64,000 nt of DNA from Vibrio fortis (GTDB taxonomy: Bacteria; Pseudomonadota; Gammaproteobacteria; Enterobacterales; Vibrionaceae): assembly GCF_000695685.1 (NCBI RefSeq), contig NZ_JFFR01000013.1:1-64000 (forward strand), given 5' to 3'. A program made the translations under genes and the position numbers. The notes below the pieces were generated by a model, which did not search any database, was not told where the DNA came from, and saw nothing but the letters and a program-made list of their open reading frames with translations. Positions 27,173-35,227 of the stretch are shown here, one piece after another (the stretch's first letter is position 1; each line of letters starts with the position of its first letter).

Positions 27173-27364
27173 TTTTCTCAGTACAACAAATCCCCACCAT
27201 TCTTATAGAATGATGATAATTCGTTGGTTGAGTGTTGTTCGATTACATTTCATACAGCCAATGTCATATAAATCTGAGTGAGTGTCAATTGAATTTATAA
27301 AGCTTACCAATGATTAACTTTAAGCTGTCACTAATGTGTCTTTCAATAAAGCAACGACTCCTAC

Positions 27365-28231
27365 TCATTTCTCTATTGCACCACCGATAGTCTTTCCTAA
27401 CCGATAGTTAATGATTTTGTGAGGAAGTGCACTGTCACCATAATGGAGTTCAGCCATATCAACGATGTTGTTGTACATGACCTGAACCTGACCATTTTCT
27501 TCCGTCACTAGTACTTTCTGCCCAAAAGCATCTAAACCGATACTTGGGAAATCCCTCATGGCTTTGGCTCCAGGTGCAGGCCCCCCAAACACCAAAAGGG
27601 TTGCATTTGGCAACGTCTCGCCAATAGCATTTGCATGAGCTTTAAAGTCCCAATCCATAAACCACACAGTATCATCCTGCTCTAATACATCTCGCTTAAT
27701 ATTAGCTATCGTTGTCTCAAAGTCGTAGTCCGATTGTAACTTCTCTAAACCATAATCCGTTGTGAGCTTGTCGCTTCGCACGGCTTGGGTGTTATTCAAG
27801 TTACTAACCAAGTATTTGGATTGCTGGGAATAAAGCATGATAGCTTCACTGTTCTCGATCTTATGTCTCTTTTGGATAAACGAGGCGTCTGTATAAACCG
27901 TTTTCTGTTGACCATTTTCTACGTAATTCAATACCCTAAATGGTAAGTCAATACCAACCGCTAGGTTCTCTTTTAGGAGCTGTGTGTTGAGTTTATCGTT
28001 TGTATAAAAATCGACTCTGCTCGGTGCTAAATGTTCATTGGCCTGCTGCGCTAAACGCGAATGGTCAATCGTTAGAACCTTTTCAAGTTGATGACTTTCA
28101 GCATTTCCATCAACAATCAGAACACTCTCATCCACAGAATTCAGCGTCTTTTCGTGTTCCATCGGGTCAATGGTGGCTTCACACCCCGCCATTGCAAGCG
28201 CCAAAAACGAAACTAAATATCGCTTTTTCAT
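27365..28231 (-). CDS. Lipoprotein with two DUF302 domains
   Basis: A 288-residue predicted lipoprotein. The signal peptide M-K-K-R-Y-L-V-S-F-L-A-L-A-M-A-G-C ends in a lipobox, so Cys16 would be acylated. A first DUF302-like segment ends in D-L-P-F-R-V-L-N-Y, and a second, fuller one spans about 165-265 with T-L-L-V-F-G-G-P-A-P-G-A-K-A-M and V-L-V-T-E-E-N-G-Q-V-Q-V-M-Y-N-N. DUF302 proteins are small ligand-binding or stress-linked domains of unknown role. The gene is divergent from the TetR gene, with TetR-type dyads between them. It may belong to the sulfatase/dehydrogenase regulon. Confidence 0.85.
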   Translation of the reverse strand: MKKRYLVSFLALAMAGCEATIDPMEHEKTLNSVDESVLIVDGNAESHQLEKVLTIDHSRLAQQANEHLAPSRVDFYTNDKLNTQLLKENLAVGIDLPFRVLNYVENGQQKTVYTDASFIQKRHKIENSEAIMLYSQQSKYLVSNLNNTQAVRSDKLTTDYGLEKLQSDYDFETTIANIKRDVLEQDDTVWFMDWDFKAHANAIGETLPNATLLVFGGPAPGAKAMRDFPSIGLDAFGQKVLVTEENGQVQVMYNNIVDMAELHYGDSALPHKIINYRLGKTIGGAIEK

Positions 28232-28362
28232 TTGTCACCTCTCACATTCATAAACTTACAGACAGATATCCAAAACACTGAGACACCAACCTTGATTAAC
28301 CCAGCCAAATAACGATGTTTTACCAACCTTACGAGTTCTACAACCTAAACAATAACGCAAAC

Positions 28363-28376
28363 ATACCAACCGGTCT
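28363..28376. promoter_or_regulatory. Candidate TetR operator between lipoprotein gene and tetR
   Basis: ATACCAACCGGTCT, whose reverse complement AGACCGGTTGGTAT fits the dyad WGACCR-N2-YGGTTT found repeatedly in this block. A more degenerate copy overlaps 28406-28425 (GGACGGTCGGTTTAG), just before a TATAAT at 28433-28438 that could be the tetR -10 box. The placement suggests autoregulation. Confidence 0.65.
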
Positions 28377-28469
28377 AGTCAGAGTTGCGTTAAGTTTGTC
28401 AGGATTAGACTGGACGGTCGGTTTAGTCGGAGTATAATCGTGATATCGAGTAAAAAGCAGAGTAGATTA

Positions 28470-29039
28470 ATGAAAGACTTAAAACAGAAACTGTTAGATG
28501 TGGGCTTTGAGCTGATCAGTGAGCAAGGCTTCGCTGGTTTAGGTCTTATGAAGATCATTAACAGCGCTGAAGCGACCAAAGGATCTTTTTATCATCATTT
28601 CAAATCGAAAGAAGATTTTGGTTCTACGCTATTAACGAACTACTTTGAAGATCACTTAAAAACCTTAGATGAGTTCTTAATGGATACTTCCCTGTCTTAC
28701 CAAGACCGAGTAAAGGCTTACTTTGAATATTGGAGTTCTTCAAAATTAACGCCTGAGTTTCAAATCAAATGCCTAGTCGTTAAGTTATCAGGAGAAGTTT
28801 CTGGTACCTCCAACCAAATGCAGCAGGTACTAAATGTTGGAGCAGAAAAAGTGATCAGTCGTATGGGACACTTTTTCAGAGAAGGTATGAGTAACGGCAG
28901 TTTCCAGATGGAAGATGGTTACCAAACAGCAAGAACGCTCTACGGCCTATGGCTGGGGAGCACCTTGCTAGCAGCAATGCAAAAAGACCGAACCCTACTA
29001 GACAACGCTATGAGAGAGACGTTGAAACTCACTGAATAA
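28470..29039 (+). CDS. TetR/AcrR-family transcriptional repressor
   Basis: A 189-residue TetR regulator. The N-terminal helix-turn-helix reads G-L-G-L-M-K-I-I-N-S-A-E-A-T-K-G-S-F-Y-H-H-F-K-S-K at about residues 24-48, the strongest TetR signature. The C-terminal ligand domain has C-L-V-V-K-L-S-G-E-V-S, seen in AcuR/YxaF-like TetRs. I prefer ATG 28470: TATAAT at 28433-28438 would start transcription about 28445, after the upstream GTG at 28440. The family binds small hydrophobic ligands and leaves DNA on binding. Repeated dyads in front of the neighbouring genes make this their probable repressor. Confidence 0.88.
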   Translation: MKDLKQKLLDVGFELISEQGFAGLGLMKIINSAEATKGSFYHHFKSKEDFGSTLLTNYFEDHLKTLDEFLMDTSLSYQDRVKAYFEYWSSSKLTPEFQIKCLVVKLSGEVSGTSNQMQQVLNVGAEKVISRMGHFFREGMSNGSFQMEDGYQTARTLYGLWLGSTLLAAMQKDRTLLDNAMRETLKLTE

Positions 29040-29060
29040 TTTGTCCGTCAACACTACCCA

Positions 29061-29090
29061 AAAAAGCTCATTATTAACGAGCTTTTTCAT
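29061..29090. terminator. Bidirectional terminator after tetR
   Basis: A perfect 9-bp stem AAAAAGCTC / GAGCTTTTT with a nine-base AT-rich loop and runs of A and T on both sides. It lies 22 bp after the tetR stop and about 90 bp beyond the stop of the converging sulfatase-maturase gene. Confidence 0.85.
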
Positions 29091-29176
29091 CCTACAAACT
29101 TTTTAATGCAACAAATAAGCTGTATTAATACAAATAAACAAAGCTTGTGCAGCATGCTAGCCAAGAATTACCAAGG

Positions 29177-30415
29177 TTATCGACTATCCCTTCTCAATGG
29201 TTTACCGTTCCGCTTAAGAATATCCGTAATAATAGGGTCAATGTGTTTAAAAAAATCGAGCCAACCTGCGCATAGATAATTAAGTCCGACTTCACCGTTG
29301 TTGGTTGTTAATATTCGATTCTTTGGGCACTCCCCATGGCATGCAAAGCGATACTCACACTCTCGACATTGTTCAGGTAACGACTTACTTTTTGCAAATC
29401 CAAATTTCTGCTGAATATTCGATAGCGCCAGGGTTCCCAGCGATGTCTCTTCGAAGCTGCCAAGCAAGAACTCATCAAAAACATAATGATCACATGAGTA
29501 GACATCTCCGTTGGGTTCAACGGCCAATCCTTTACCGCAAATTTCACTCAGCGTACACATGCTGCTTTCATGGCCCATCCAAACGCCAAAAAAGTTATCA
29601 AAATAGGGAATAAAAATACGCCCGATGTCATGACGCAGCCACTCGTCAAATATTGTGATTAAAAAGTTTCCCCACCCTTTTGCTGTTACGCTCCAAGGTT
29701 CGACAACTCCCTTAACGGGGATAATGGTTAAGTCTCCATACTCGTACCATTTGTTATTAGTCACGGAAGAGAGCTTATCTACCACTGGAATAAATTGAAT
29801 TTGCGAAGGTTGTACTATGTCTCGAAGAAATCGATACACATCAAGTGGGTTTGTACTACTGACATCGTTTACGCAAGTCAATGTCGCAAAGGTAACTTGA
29901 TGTTTTTTGAGTAATTCAATTCCTCGCATCGTTTTTTCAAAAGTACCTCTTCCTGCTCGATTTTTTCGATAGTGATTGTGAATAGCTTCTGGACCATCAA
30001 TACTCACTCCTACCATAAAGTCGTGCTGCTTAAAGAACTTACACCACTCATCATTCAACAAAGTACCGTTGGTTTGAATGTCGTTAACAATGGTCGACTC
30101 TTTCGGGCAATACCGAGCTTGAAGTTCAACAACAGATTTATAGTAATCGACACCCAACAAGGTCGGTTCACCACCATGCCAAGAAAAAACGATTTCGGGA
30201 GTATTTTGAGCCTGAATATATTGTTTGATGTAATTCTCAAGCAAAGAGCTATCCATTATCGATGACGACCTTGATGAGTAATCCAATAGCCCTTGCTTTC
30301 CAAGGTAATAGCAGTACGTGCAATCAATGTTGCAAACCGCACCGATAGGTTTTGCTAGCGCTTGAATTTTTCGGTACGCCTTGCCGTTGAATTGTGGTGC
30401 CGAGATAGTAGTCAT
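29177..30415 (-). CDS. Anaerobic sulfatase-maturating enzyme (radical SAM/SPASM)
   Basis: A 412-residue radical SAM enzyme that would oxidise a Cys or Ser in the sulfatase active site to formylglycine. The start at 30415 has GGGAG five bases upstream and gives the family opening ending K-P-I-G-A-V-C-N-I-D-C-T-Y-C-Y-Y; the CX3CX2C cluster is C28, C32, C35. S-W-H-G-G-E-P-T-L-L-G and the C-terminal SPASM Cys set (C-T-L-S-E-I-C-G-K, Y-S-C-D-H-Y-V, C-R-E-C-E-Y-R-F-A-C-H-G-E-C-P) are present. It follows the sulfatase gene, with its own TetR-type dyad at 30492-30505. Confidence 0.93.
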   Translation of the reverse strand: MTTISAPQFNGKAYRKIQALAKPIGAVCNIDCTYCYYLGKQGLLDYSSRSSSIMDSSLLENYIKQYIQAQNTPEIVFSWHGGEPTLLGVDYYKSVVELQARYCPKESTIVNDIQTNGTLLNDEWCKFFKQHDFMVGVSIDGPEAIHNHYRKNRAGRGTFEKTMRGIELLKKHQVTFATLTCVNDVSSTNPLDVYRFLRDIVQPSQIQFIPVVDKLSSVTNNKWYEYGDLTIIPVKGVVEPWSVTAKGWGNFLITIFDEWLRHDIGRIFIPYFDNFFGVWMGHESSMCTLSEICGKGLAVEPNGDVYSCDHYVFDEFLLGSFEETSLGTLALSNIQQKFGFAKSKSLPEQCRECEYRFACHGECPKNRILTTNNGEVGLNYLCAGWLDFFKHIDPIITDILKRNGKPLRRDSR

Positions 30416-30491
30416 AGTAACTCCCAATTGTTGAAGAGATCCTTTCTCTACGTGCACAACCTTGCCTCTCAGAAAGTCGTGAAAACCTATC

Positions 30492-30505
30492 AAACCAACC
30501 GGTCT
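30492..30505. promoter_or_regulatory. Candidate TetR operator before the sulfatase maturase
   Basis: AAACCAACCGGTCT, reverse complement AGACCGGTTGGTTT, matches the shared dyad. It sits 77 bp upstream of the chosen maturase start and inside the 160-bp gap after the sulfatase stop, so the maturase probably has its own promoter in addition to any read-through. Confidence 0.65.
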
Positions 30506-30577
30506 GATTATTTAAAAGTAGGAGGAAACCCTCAAACAAGTGCTCAAGGGTTACCTCACCCAATATTATTCCATTGT

Positions 30578-32350
30578 TTAATGAGACATAGTGTGACCCG
30601 CTGCGCCTAGCCACGGGTTCCAGTCTTCTTCGACATCAATAATATTGTGGTCTCGTTTGTATTGTTGATACGTTGCCATCATATTCTGATAAATCTCCGG
30701 ATGTTTATCTTCTAGAGGCACCGCCTCCGCAGGATCTTCCTTAATGTTATATAGGTGCCATTCTCCATCGCCATACATACCCGTTCTTAGCTTCATCAAC
30801 TTGTAATCACCCTGAATAACAAAGCCATTGCCGAACAATTCAAAAGCGAACCAATCTTGATCTCCCCTTACCGTTTCCGCATTGCCAGATAGAAACGGAA
30901 CCATGGATTTACCAGATGGTTGTGCAACGGTACGCTTTTTGTATTCCGTTCCAGGATGTGCAACCCCAGCATAGTCAAGGATGGTCATTGGTAAGTCCTT
31001 TACGCTCAAGGTGGTGTTTGACATCGTCCCTTGTTGATCAAACCCGGTACCTTCTGGAGGGCTCATGATTAATGGAACACGCACCCCACCTTCCGAGACG
31101 AACCATTTCCACCATTGTAGGGGGCCTGTCGTCGCATTTGCCCACTCACTGCCCAATTGTCGGCTTGAACTTGATGTACCAATCGCTTCATCGGACATAT
31201 CGAAATGATCTTCAGTCCAATTCTTCCATAAGCTATTCGCAAGGGGGCCCATTGCATCAGATCCTTCAGGTCCATTATCAGGCATATAGATAACCAAGGT
31301 ATTGTCTAACTCACCAGACTCCCGTAAGTAATCAAGCACACGGCCGATGTAGAAGTCCTGAGTTTCAATCATGGCAGCATAAGTTGCCATTAAGCGAGCT
31401 TGAGTTTTCTTCTCTGATTCAGAAAGATCATCCCATTTTTTGGTGATTGGATTATCTGCTGGATATGGCGTATTTTCTTGATAAACACCCGCCTCTATCA
31501 TCTGCTCATAGCGTTGCCTTTTAAGCCCTTCGTAGCCTAAGCCTTCATACATTTCTGTGTACTTATCGATGAGTGCGGCTGGTGCTTGAAGAGGGAAATG
31601 CGCAGTTGTCAGCGCTAAATAACCAAAGAAAGGTTTACCTGATTCTCGCCCTTCTTCGATGTACTCAATCATTTTTCCCGTGTAGAGATCATCAGAGTAA
31701 ATACCTTTGACGCGCTTGACCTGTTTGCCATTTTCGTAAAACTTTTGCTGAGTCACTGGTGGTTTCTTACCTTCAGCCACGGCTTGCTCAGCTACTTTTA
31801 CAGATGGATACATATCAGTATCGTCCCAGTGGGCTGAACCACCCGAGTACACACCATAGGTTTGGTCAAAGCCCCACTCTTGTGGAGGATGGCCATGACC
31901 ATCTCCGGAACCTAAATGCCATTTCCCCGTATGGTAAGTATTATATCCTTCATCTCTCAATAGCTCGGTTATCGTAACCGCGTCACGGGTTAAATAGCCT
32001 TCGTAACCTTTTTTCCCTTTAGAAGGCGGGTATATAGAATAGTCAAAAGAACCTAACCCTACTTCGATACTATTCGCGCCCGTAAACAGCTGACCGCGTG
32101 TCACCGACGAAACCGGTGAAGCATGAAAGTTATTAAAACGGATCCCTTCTTGTGCAAGCATGTTTAAGGTCGGTGTATTTATTTCTGAACCAAATGGCTG
32201 CAAGTCTCCCATGCCAATGTCGTCACCCACGATAAGGAGAATGTTAGGTTGTTCACGCTCAGTCGTCGCTTCAGCGGAAGCTGCTCCCAATGATGGAAAG
32301 GCGATAACAGGTGCAAATAGACCTATTGCAATCGTTATTTTGTGATTCAT
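30578..32350 (-). CDS. Secreted arylsulfatase-type sulfatase (AtsA-like) with Ser-type, atypical maturation motif
   Basis: A 590-residue type I sulfatase of the alkaline-phosphatase superfamily. A signal peptide ends near A-S-A at 24-26. Metal Asp residues are D43-D44 (G-D-D-I-G-M-G-D), and W-H-L-G lies in the T-G-K-W-H-L-G motif. G-Y-E-G-Y-L-T-R resembles Pseudomonas AtsA. The modified residue position is Ser81 in S-S-V-T-R-G; the usual core is C/S-x-P/A-x-R, so Val at the Pro place is uncommon. It would release sulfate from an aryl or alkyl sulfate outside the cytoplasm. It overlaps the DUF4345 gene by four bases (ATGA), and a dedicated maturase gene follows. Confidence 0.92.
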   Translation of the reverse strand: MNHKITIAIGLFAPVIAFPSLGAASAEATTEREQPNILLIVGDDIGMGDLQPFGSEINTPTLNMLAQEGIRFNNFHASPVSSVTRGQLFTGANSIEVGLGSFDYSIYPPSKGKKGYEGYLTRDAVTITELLRDEGYNTYHTGKWHLGSGDGHGHPPQEWGFDQTYGVYSGGSAHWDDTDMYPSVKVAEQAVAEGKKPPVTQQKFYENGKQVKRVKGIYSDDLYTGKMIEYIEEGRESGKPFFGYLALTTAHFPLQAPAALIDKYTEMYEGLGYEGLKRQRYEQMIEAGVYQENTPYPADNPITKKWDDLSESEKKTQARLMATYAAMIETQDFYIGRVLDYLRESGELDNTLVIYMPDNGPEGSDAMGPLANSLWKNWTEDHFDMSDEAIGTSSSSRQLGSEWANATTGPLQWWKWFVSEGGVRVPLIMSPPEGTGFDQQGTMSNTTLSVKDLPMTILDYAGVAHPGTEYKKRTVAQPSGKSMVPFLSGNAETVRGDQDWFAFELFGNGFVIQGDYKLMKLRTGMYGDGEWHLYNIKEDPAEAVPLEDKHPEIYQNMMATYQQYKRDHNIIDVEEDWNPWLGAAGHTMSH

Positions 32351-32754
32351 GAGTACACTCCTACCTTTGTTTGACGTTGAGAGGTTTCACGCGATACGCG
32401 TTTTAATGTGCTACAACCAGCAATAGCGATCAGAGCTTCAATAACGGCATATCCAACCAAAATTGCATTTGGTGTACCATCAACCGCCATACTGACAAAT
32501 CGTGCAATAGCCAGACCGCTCATAAAGACAATCACGCTGTGTAGTGCCGACACGGTATATTTATCGTTAAACGCTGCAACTAGCCAAAACGTACCCATCG
32601 CAATATAAAGCCCCATTGTTGCGCGAAAGATATTCGCAACTTCAGTGCTGTTAACCTCAATACCAAAAAATACGTTTTGAAATACACCGTAAGTAAAGGC
32701 AACAGGTATAACGCCAAGCGAGGCGATAAGCAGAAAAACATTTTCTTTTTTCAT
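32347..32754 (-). CDS. DUF4345 small membrane protein
   Basis: A 135-residue integral membrane protein with about four hydrophobic helices. The mark N-I-F-R-A-T-M-G-L-Y-I-A-M-G near residue 41 and the overall plan match DUF4345. No enzymatic residues stand out. It is translationally coupled to the sulfatase (four-base overlap), so it probably belongs to the same process, possibly as a membrane partner or transport accessory. A TetR-type dyad lies about 120 bp upstream. Confidence 0.82.
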   Translation of the reverse strand: MKKENVFLLIASLGVIPVAFTYGVFQNVFFGIEVNSTEVANIFRATMGLYIAMGTFWLVAAFNDKYTVSALHSVIVFMSGLAIARFVSMAVDGTPNAILVGYAVIEALIAIAGCSTLKRVSRETSQRQTKVGVYS

Positions 32755-32877
32755 GGTTACTACCTTAAGATTTTCAATTAATTTAAAACTGTTTCATTCA
32801 CCTCAATCCATTGAGACGCTCCTAAGCGACATACAAACGTTATTGTCACCCTCGCATTAGAAGCACAGCCAACATAC

Positions 32878-32911
32878 TGACCAGTTGGTTGGCAATTTAT
32901 TTGTAACCAAC
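32878..32911. promoter_or_regulatory. Candidate TetR operator plus longer inverted repeat before DUF4345
   Basis: TGACCAGTTGGTTG at 32878-32891 fits the shared dyad. Its GTTGGTT (32884-32890) is repeated in inverted form as AACCAAC at 32905-32911, giving a wider palindrome. The surrounding 218-bp gap has no apparent gene and separates this unit from the 150-residue membrane-protein gene. Confidence 0.55.
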
Positions 32912-32972
32912 CAATATTCACCAATCTAAATACTGCGCAGCTGTTGCTATTCCCTATCTAGACAAATTAAAG

Positions 32973-33425
32973 CTAACGTAAGTGTGCTGGTACTTTGGTC
33001 TTGTCACGCGTTACGTAATAGTAGAGATAAAGCAAGGAATACAACGTCACGAAACCATCGAGCGCAAACACACCGCTCCAGCCATAAAACCAATCGTAGT
33101 CGTTGATACAGACGTTATATAGGAACAAACCAACAAACATCGCCTTTTCAAAACCACTGTAAATCATGGTCGATGTTCGTAACGGTTTAATATAAGCGGA
33201 AGCCATTAGCAGTACGCCAATACACCCCACCATGACTCCCCAATGCTGATAAGTTGCTTGTAAATATTGTTTATTTTCCATCATCGTTTGATCATAGAAA
33301 AATAGGTTGACCATGCTCCATTCTGGCGCGATGAAAGTTGCAAAAGCACTCGCCGTCAGTAAACCAGTAATAAGTAGATAACTACGTATCGTTTTTTCAA
33401 AAAAACGTTCTAACATTTGTTGCAC
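32973..33425 (-). CDS. Small membrane protein of unknown family
   Basis: A 150-residue protein with four predicted membrane helices (about 15-35, 60-80, 88-108, 120-140) and short polar loops, including N-D-Y-D-W-F-Y-G-W-S-G. I do not recognise a named family. It lies 17 bp downstream of the aldehyde dehydrogenase gene and must be co-transcribed with it. Like the DUF4345 protein it resembles small four-helix membrane proteins, so the two may be distant relatives, but identity by eye is low. Membrane location near the dehydrogenase is inferred only. Confidence 0.7.
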   Translation of the reverse strand: MQQMLERFFEKTIRSYLLITGLLTASAFATFIAPEWSMVNLFFYDQTMMENKQYLQATYQHWGVMVGCIGVLLMASAYIKPLRTSTMIYSGFEKAMFVGLFLYNVCINDYDWFYGWSGVFALDGFVTLYSLLYLYYYVTRDKTKVPAHLR

Positions 33426-33442
33426 CTCGAGTTTATGAAGTA

Positions 33443-34858
33443 TTACTTGCCAAGCATGGCTAAAACTGCTGCCTTAAACTCGTTGTCTTCCTTTGAGAAC
33501 AAGTGCTTTATTTGATGTTCTTGGCCACTGGTCATCACTGTCTTAGCGTGAGAGAAGGTGATAAATCCTTCTTTACCGTGATAGTTGCCTTTACCTGATT
33601 CACCTATCCCACCGAAAGGCGCATCATCGATCGCAAGATGAAATACGCAATCATTTATACACATTCCACCCGAGTGAATCGTTCGTTTGATGCGACTTTG
33701 TAATGCAGAATCAAATGACATCAAATACAGAGCGAGCGGTCGCGGCTTGCTATTAATCAGTTCAATTGCTTGTTCAATCGTGTCGTATCCGATGATTGGA
33801 AGGAGTGGACCGAAGATCTCTTCCTCCATAATGTTTGACGTTAGTGACGGCTCGACAATAAGGTGAGTCACTAGACGATGTGCCTGTTCATCGATACTGT
33901 CGTTATGACATGGTTCAACGCGAGTACCACTCGTCATTTCAGTATTGAGTAATGAAGTGACGCGCTGATATTGGCGATCGTTAGCTACTGAGGTTAAGTT
34001 AGGAGAATGAACTCCTTCTGGGAACAAAGCTTGATACTGACGTTTATATTCTGTAATGAACGCCTCTTTTTTGTGGTTAGGAACCATTACATAGTCAGGA
34101 GCAACACATACTTGCCCGTTGTTTAAGCTTTTACCATAAATAATTCGCTCAACGGCGAGTTCCATTGAGACATCATCGGCAACGATAACCGGGGATTTAC
34201 CACCCAACTCTAAAGTTAATGGCGTTAGATTTTTCGAAGCAGCCTTCATCACCAAGCGTCCAACAGCTGTCGATCCTGTAAACAATAAATGGTCGAACGG
34301 TAATGCGGTGAATTCTGCCGAAAGGCCACTTTCACCTTCGACTAATGCCACTTCATTATGACTGAATACGCTTGATAGCATGTCATTCAGAATTTGGTTG
34401 GTATGAGGCGTAAACTCACTCATTTTTATCATCGCGCGGTTACCAGCCGTGATAGCAGATATCAATGGGCCAACCGACAACATCACAGGGAAATTCCAGG
34501 GGGTAACAATGCCAACAACCCCCTTAGGCTGATACACCACTTCCACTTCAGAAGATGAGAGTAGAGCTCCGGAATTACGTACCGAAGGTGCCATCCATTC
34601 ACTGATATGTTCAATGCTATAGTCAATGTTTGCTACACAAGGTAATACGTCAGCAATCAAAGTATCTTGGACACTGCGCTGACCATAATCTTTATTCATT
34701 GCCTCACAAATACGATCGCTGTAACTAATCAGAGCCGCACTAAGCATGTTGAGTTTGGCAACTCGATCATCCAACTTTGGCATTGGGTCCAGATTGTATG
34801 CACTCTTCATGTTTGCGTAGTGATGTTTCATTTCTTTAACTGAGTTAATGCTGTTCAT
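33443..34858 (-). CDS. Aldehyde dehydrogenase, coniferyl-aldehyde dehydrogenase type
   Basis: A 471-residue NAD(P)-dependent aldehyde dehydrogenase without an N-terminal extension, in the size range of the coniferyl-aldehyde (CalB-like)/YwdH group. Catalytic residues are in place: N122 in T-P-W-N-F-P, E218 in L-E-L-G-G-K and the nucleophile C251 in N-G-Q-V-C. The nucleotide loop is F-T-G-S-T-A-V-G at 193-200. GAGAGGT precedes the ATG. It is divergent from an iron alcohol dehydrogenase, with matching operators at both promoters, so it would oxidise aldehydes made by that partner. Aromatic or long-chain aldehydes are the likely substrates. Confidence 0.92.
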   Translation of the reverse strand: MNSINSVKEMKHHYANMKSAYNLDPMPKLDDRVAKLNMLSAALISYSDRICEAMNKDYGQRSVQDTLIADVLPCVANIDYSIEHISEWMAPSVRNSGALLSSSEVEVVYQPKGVVGIVTPWNFPVMLSVGPLISAITAGNRAMIKMSEFTPHTNQILNDMLSSVFSHNEVALVEGESGLSAEFTALPFDHLLFTGSTAVGRLVMKAASKNLTPLTLELGGKSPVIVADDVSMELAVERIIYGKSLNNGQVCVAPDYVMVPNHKKEAFITEYKRQYQALFPEGVHSPNLTSVANDRQYQRVTSLLNTEMTSGTRVEPCHNDSIDEQAHRLVTHLIVEPSLTSNIMEEEIFGPLLPIIGYDTIEQAIELINSKPRPLALYLMSFDSALQSRIKRTIHSGGMCINDCVFHLAIDDAPFGGIGESGKGNYHGKEGFITFSHAKTVMTSGQEHQIKHLFSKEDNEFKAAVLAMLGK

Positions 34859-34902
34859 TCAATGTACCTCTCTCGTTGATTTGATTACACGATAAACAAA
34901 AC

Positions 34903-34916
34903 AAACCGGTCGGTCT
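34903..34916. promoter_or_regulatory. Candidate TetR operator before the aldehyde dehydrogenase
   Basis: AAACCGGTCGGTCT lies 45-58 bp upstream of the start. Together with its flanks, the 17-base TAGACCGACCGGTTTGT on the minus strand is identical to the site at the divergent alcohol dehydrogenase promoter. The remaining gap (34859-35227) is AT-rich with no apparent gene. Confidence 0.75.
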
Positions 34917-35088
34917 ATAATTTTGATGAGGTAATTTGTCAGAGTTAAGTCAATTACAACGCTACAACCATCTTCTAACTTAATAAAAATCACTAATATC
35001 AGCAGTTTAACTTAAAAGTTCACTTTTCAATAATCTCAAAGAAATTCAATCAATCTTCAGAGAGGCAAAATTAACTTACAAAAATACT

Positions 35089-35102
35089 AGACCGACCGGT
35101 TT
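35089..35102. promoter_or_regulatory. Candidate TetR operator before the iron alcohol dehydrogenase
   Basis: AGACCGACCGGTTT, within the 17-base exact match shared in inverted orientation with the site at 34903-34916. It lies about 126 bp upstream of the alcohol dehydrogenase start. Two sites in the same intergenic region suggest common repression of both divergent genes. Confidence 0.75.
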
Positions 35103-35227
35103 GTATTGGTGTAGTTTAAATACAAACAGTAAAGGAAACGATGCAATTCGCGCAGAAATGGAAATACAGCTCCTCTTTGAGCTAGCGACTTTACTTACAA
35201 TTTTTAACTTAAAGTAGGTACTCCACT

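Noticed and set aside
16500..27200. Possible superintegron cassette array, given many small same-strand unrelated genes
   Set aside because: The gaps lack attC-like (VCR) inverted repeats and several genes overlap by 4-8 bp, which cassettes normally do not; no integrase was seen.
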